Positions 13,449 to 15,463 of a stretch of DNA of 15,463 nucleotides are shown here, in pieces; the first letter of the stretch is position 1; the number at the start of each line of letters is the position of its first letter. The stretch covers positions 1-15,463 of the forward strand of contig DASUSF010000451.1 in the NCBI GenBank assembly GCA_036375275.1, in the 5' to 3' direction. Made by a program: the position numbers and the translations under genes. The notes under the pieces are model-generated. The model searched no databases. It was not told the origin of the DNA and saw only the letters and a program-made list of their open reading frames with translations. This stretch comes from DASUSF01 sp036375275 (lineage in GTDB: Bacteria > Pseudomonadota > Alphaproteobacteria > Geminicoccales > Geminicoccaceae).

Positions 13449-14453
13449 ATGGCGGCGCATTCCTCGAAGGCCGTCGTGTACGCGGCGCTGGCCGGCAACT
13501 CCCTGATCGCGGTGACGAAGTTCGTCGCCGCCGGCTGGACCGGCAGCTCGGCCATGCTGAGCGAAGCGGTGCACAGCGTGGTCGACACCGGCAACCAGGC
13601 CCTGATCCTCCACGGGCTCCGGCGCGCCGACCGGCCGGCCGACGAACGTCACCCGTTCGGCTACGGCATGGAGCTCTACTTCTGGACCTTCGTGGTCGCG
13701 GTCCTGCTCTTCGCCGGCGGCGCCGGCATCTCCTTCTACGAAGGGCTCGAGAAGGTGATGCATCCGAGCGAGGTCGCCGACGTCCACATCAACTACATCG
13801 TGCTCGGCCTCGCGATCCTGTTCGAGGCCGGGGCCTGGTGGATCGCCTTCAGGGCGTTCAACGCCGCCCGCGGCGACGTCGCCTTCATCGAGGCGGTCCG
13901 GATCAGCAAGGATCCGGCGCTGTTCACGGTCCTGTTCGAGGACACCGCGGCGATGCTCGGCCTGCTGGTCGCGCTCATCGGCATCTCGCTCGGCCAGGTC
14001 CTCGAGATGCCGGTGCTCGACGGCGTCGCCTCGCTCGGGATCGCCCTGATCCTGGCCCTGACCGCCCTCATCCTCGCCTACGAATGCAAGGGGCTGCTGG
14101 TCGGCGAGGCGGCGGCGGCGCCGGTGCGGCAGGGGATCCGCGAGATCGCGCTGCGGGAGGAGGTGGTCGGGCGGATCAACGAGCTGCGCACGATGCACCT
14201 CGGCCCGCAGGACGTGCTGGTCGCGCTCAGCGTCGATTTCCGCGGCGGCCTCGACGCCGACCGGATCGAGAGCGCGGTCGCGGCCATGGAACAGTCGATC
14301 AAAAGCCGCTATCCGGAGGTCAGGCGCCTGTTCATCGAGGCCCAGAGCTGGCGCGCGCACCATGAGGATCGCGAACGTGCCGCCGAGACCGGCGACCATC
14401 CTGACCCGGCCGCCGCTCGAGACGCCGCGCCTGATCCTCCGTCCGCTCGGTGA
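13449..14453 (+). CDS. Cation diffusion facilitator family transporter (SLC30A9-like)
   Basis: The 334-residue protein has six predicted membrane helices between about residues 8 and 212 and a cytoplasmic C-terminal domain typical of CDF metal/proton antiporters. The second helix carries His42-x-x-x-Asp46 followed by Asn49 (SEAVHSVVDTGNQ), and the fifth carries Phe-Glu164-Asp165-Thr-Ala-Ala. The usual His of helix five is absent, as I recall for the ZnT9/SLC30A9-like branch, so the metal (Zn2+, Mn2+, or other) is uncertain. The C-terminal domain ends naturally at about residue 299 (LFIEAQS). A hydrophilic tail of about 35 residues follows, most of it encoded by DNA that is also the start of the acetyltransferase gene in the +1 frame. 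It is first in a compact three-gene set. Confidence 0.9.
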   Translation: MAAHSSKAVVYAALAGNSLIAVTKFVAAGWTGSSAMLSEAVHSVVDTGNQALILHGLRRADRPADERHPFGYGMELYFWTFVVAVLLFAGGAGISFYEGLEKVMHPSEVADVHINYIVLGLAILFEAGAWWIAFRAFNAARGDVAFIEAVRISKDPALFTVLFEDTAAMLGLLVALIGISLGQVLEMPVLDGVASLGIALILALTALILAYECKGLLVGEAAAAPVRQGIREIALREEVVGRINELRTMHLGPQDVLVALSVDFRGGLDADRIESAVAAMEQSIKSRYPEVRRLFIEAQSWRAHHEDRERAAETGDHPDPAAARDAAPDPPSAR

Positions 14454-14925
14454 GCGCGATGCGCCCCACATCGTCCGGCTGTTCCGGGGCGACTGGGGCG
14501 CCGTCCGGCACACCGGGCGCATGCCCTGGCCGCTCGAGGAGCGCGCCGTGCGCAAGTGGCTCCGCCTGCACGTCGGACCGCACGCGCGGAGCTTCCTGGT
14601 CATCCGTCGCGACGACCGGACGGTGGTCGGCATGGCCGGCTTCGGCGGCGACGGGGCGAGCGCGGAACTCGGCTACGGCTTCGGGCGCCCGTTCTGGAAC
14701 CGCGGCTACGCGACCGAGGCGGTCCGGGCCCTGATCGAGCTCGCGCGCCGGCTCGAGGTGCGCCTGCTCGACGCTTACGCCTTCCCGGAGAACCCGGCCT
14801 CGGTCCGGGTGCTCGAGAAGGCGGGCTTCGCGTCCCTGGGCCTGATCGCGCGCGACTATCCGGCGCGTGGCGGGCGGCGCGAGGTGCACCACTTTCGCCT
14901 GGAGATCCAGGGAGGAGAGGACTGA
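14362..14925 (+). CDS. GNAT-family N-acetyltransferase (RimJ/RimL-like)
   Basis: The 187-residue product shows the Gcn5-related acetyltransferase plan: a first strand ETPRLILRPL (20-29), a central strand ending Val-Val-Gly-Met-Ala-Gly-Phe (88-94), the acetyl-CoA pyrophosphate loop in GRPFWNRGYATEA (108-120), and the late NPASVRVLEKAGF helix-strand (144-156) typical of the RimJ/RimL group. It would transfer acetyl from acetyl-CoA to an amino group; the substrate is unknown. The ATG at 14362 lies inside the transporter gene, giving a 92-nt overlap. Since the first conserved strand starts near base 14419, at least about 35 nt of overlap is real whatever start is used. The ribosome site is weak. 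Its stop TGA overlaps the next ATG by one base. Confidence 0.88.
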   Translation: MRIANVPPRPATILTRPPLETPRLILRPLGERDAPHIVRLFRGDWGAVRHTGRMPWPLEERAVRKWLRLHVGPHARSFLVIRRDDRTVVGMAGFGGDGASAELGYGFGRPFWNRGYATEAVRALIELARRLEVRLLDAYAFPENPASVRVLEKAGFASLGLIARDYPARGGRREVHHFRLEIQGGED

Positions 14926-15463
14926 TGGAGTACAGGAAGCTCGGCCGCAGCGGGGTCAAGGTCTCGCCCCTCTGCCTCGGCACCATGATGTTCGGCGACC
15001 CGACCGACGAGCGCGAGAGCCAGGCGATCATCGACCGGGCGAAGGAGGCCGGCCTCAACTTCATCGACACCGCCGACGCCTACGGCACCGGCCGCTCGGA
15101 GGAGGTGGTCGGCCGCGCGATCCGCGCGGACCGCGACCACTGGGTGCTCGCGACCAAGATGGCGAACCCGATGGGCGAGGGGCCGAACCGGCGCGGCCTG
15201 TCCCGGAGGTGGATGGTCCAGGCGTGCGACGAGTCCCTGCGCCGCCTCGGAACCGACTGGATCGACATCATGTACCTCCACAAGGAGGACCACGACACGC
15301 CGCTCGAGGAGACCGTCGGCGCGATGGCCGACCTGATCCGGAGCGGCCGGATCCGCTACTTCGGCATCTCCAACTACCGGAGCTGGCGGCTCGCCCGGAT
15401 CTGCCAGATCTGCGACGACCTCGGCGTCGGCCGGCCCGTGGTCAGCCAGCCGTACTACAACGC
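14925..15463 (+). CDS. Aldo/keto reductase, 3' end outside the window
   Basis: The first 179 residues are present. The full catalytic tetrad of the family is visible: Asp48 and Tyr53 in IDTADAYGTGRSEE, Lys78 in ATKMANP, and His119 in MYLHKED. The start MEYRKLGRSGVKVSPLCLGT is typical of the YajO/Tas-like bacterial subgroup of about 320-350 residues, so about half the protein is seen. It is an NADPH-dependent TIM-barrel reductase of aldehydes or ketones in the cytoplasm; the substrate is not predictable. The ATG overlaps the preceding stop as TGATG, and GGAGG(AGAGG) stands about 8 nt before, so it is translationally coupled to the acetyltransferase. Confidence 0.93.
   Translation, partial: MEYRKLGRSGVKVSPLCLGTMMFGDPTDERESQAIIDRAKEAGLNFIDTADAYGTGRSEEVVGRAIRADRDHWVLATKMANPMGEGPNRRGLSRRWMVQACDESLRRLGTDWIDIMYLHKEDHDTPLEETVGAMADLIRSGRIRYFGISNYRSWRLARICQICDDLGVGRPVVSQPYYN

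Overview
The window is high-GC (roughly 70%) bacterial chromosomal DNA with dense genes on both strands and no rRNA, tRNA, CRISPR array, transposase or phage gene that I can see. Gene content and style suggest an alphaproteobacterium, perhaps Rhodospirillales or Geminicoccales-like. The pointers are DUF2783, a short homogentisate dioxygenase, a secreted pentapeptide protein and an assimilatory Fe-S APS reductase. That placement is inference.

Left part (1-4686). Two adjacent plus-strand genes encode exported paralogues of unknown function. Facing them is a tight minus-strand operon of a metallo-beta-lactamase-fold protein, a group A FAD monooxygenase and a small DUF2783 protein. It probably acts on an aromatic or related substrate that the sequence does not reveal. 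A small one-helix membrane protein gene lies upstream of it, beyond a spacer rich in hairpins.

Middle part (4687-8106). A small exported Gly-rich protein and a membrane diguanylate cyclase with an intact GGDEF and I-site are on the plus strand, separated by a spacer with a perfect 16-bp palindrome. Convergent to them is the most unusual gene of the window. It encodes a 539-residue fusion of a GalU-like sugar nucleotidyltransferase domain, whose catalytic motifs look degraded, to a complete-looking [4Fe-4S] APS reductase (CysH). The two parental activities would supply UDP-glucose and sulfite, the two substrates of UDP-sulfoquinovose synthase, which gives a testable hypothesis of a sulfolipid or sulfosugar link.

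Right part (8291-15463). The minus strand carries the three lower-pathway genes for homogentisate breakdown. They encode maleylacetoacetate isomerase (maiA), then after a 346-bp gap homogentisate 1,2-dioxygenase (hmgA) and fumarylacetoacetate hydrolase (fahA). Together they take homogentisate, from tyrosine or phenylalanine, to fumarate and acetoacetate. A secreted pentapeptide-repeat protein of about 33 uninterrupted repeats lies upstream of maiA. On the plus strand are a one-helix membrane protein of unknown role and a compact set of a CDF-family cation transporter, a GNAT acetyltransferase overlapping it by 92 nt, and an aldo/keto reductase cut by the window end. Several perfect palindromes (4866, 5397, 11559, 13175) lie between genes and may be regulator sites or transcript-end hairpins.
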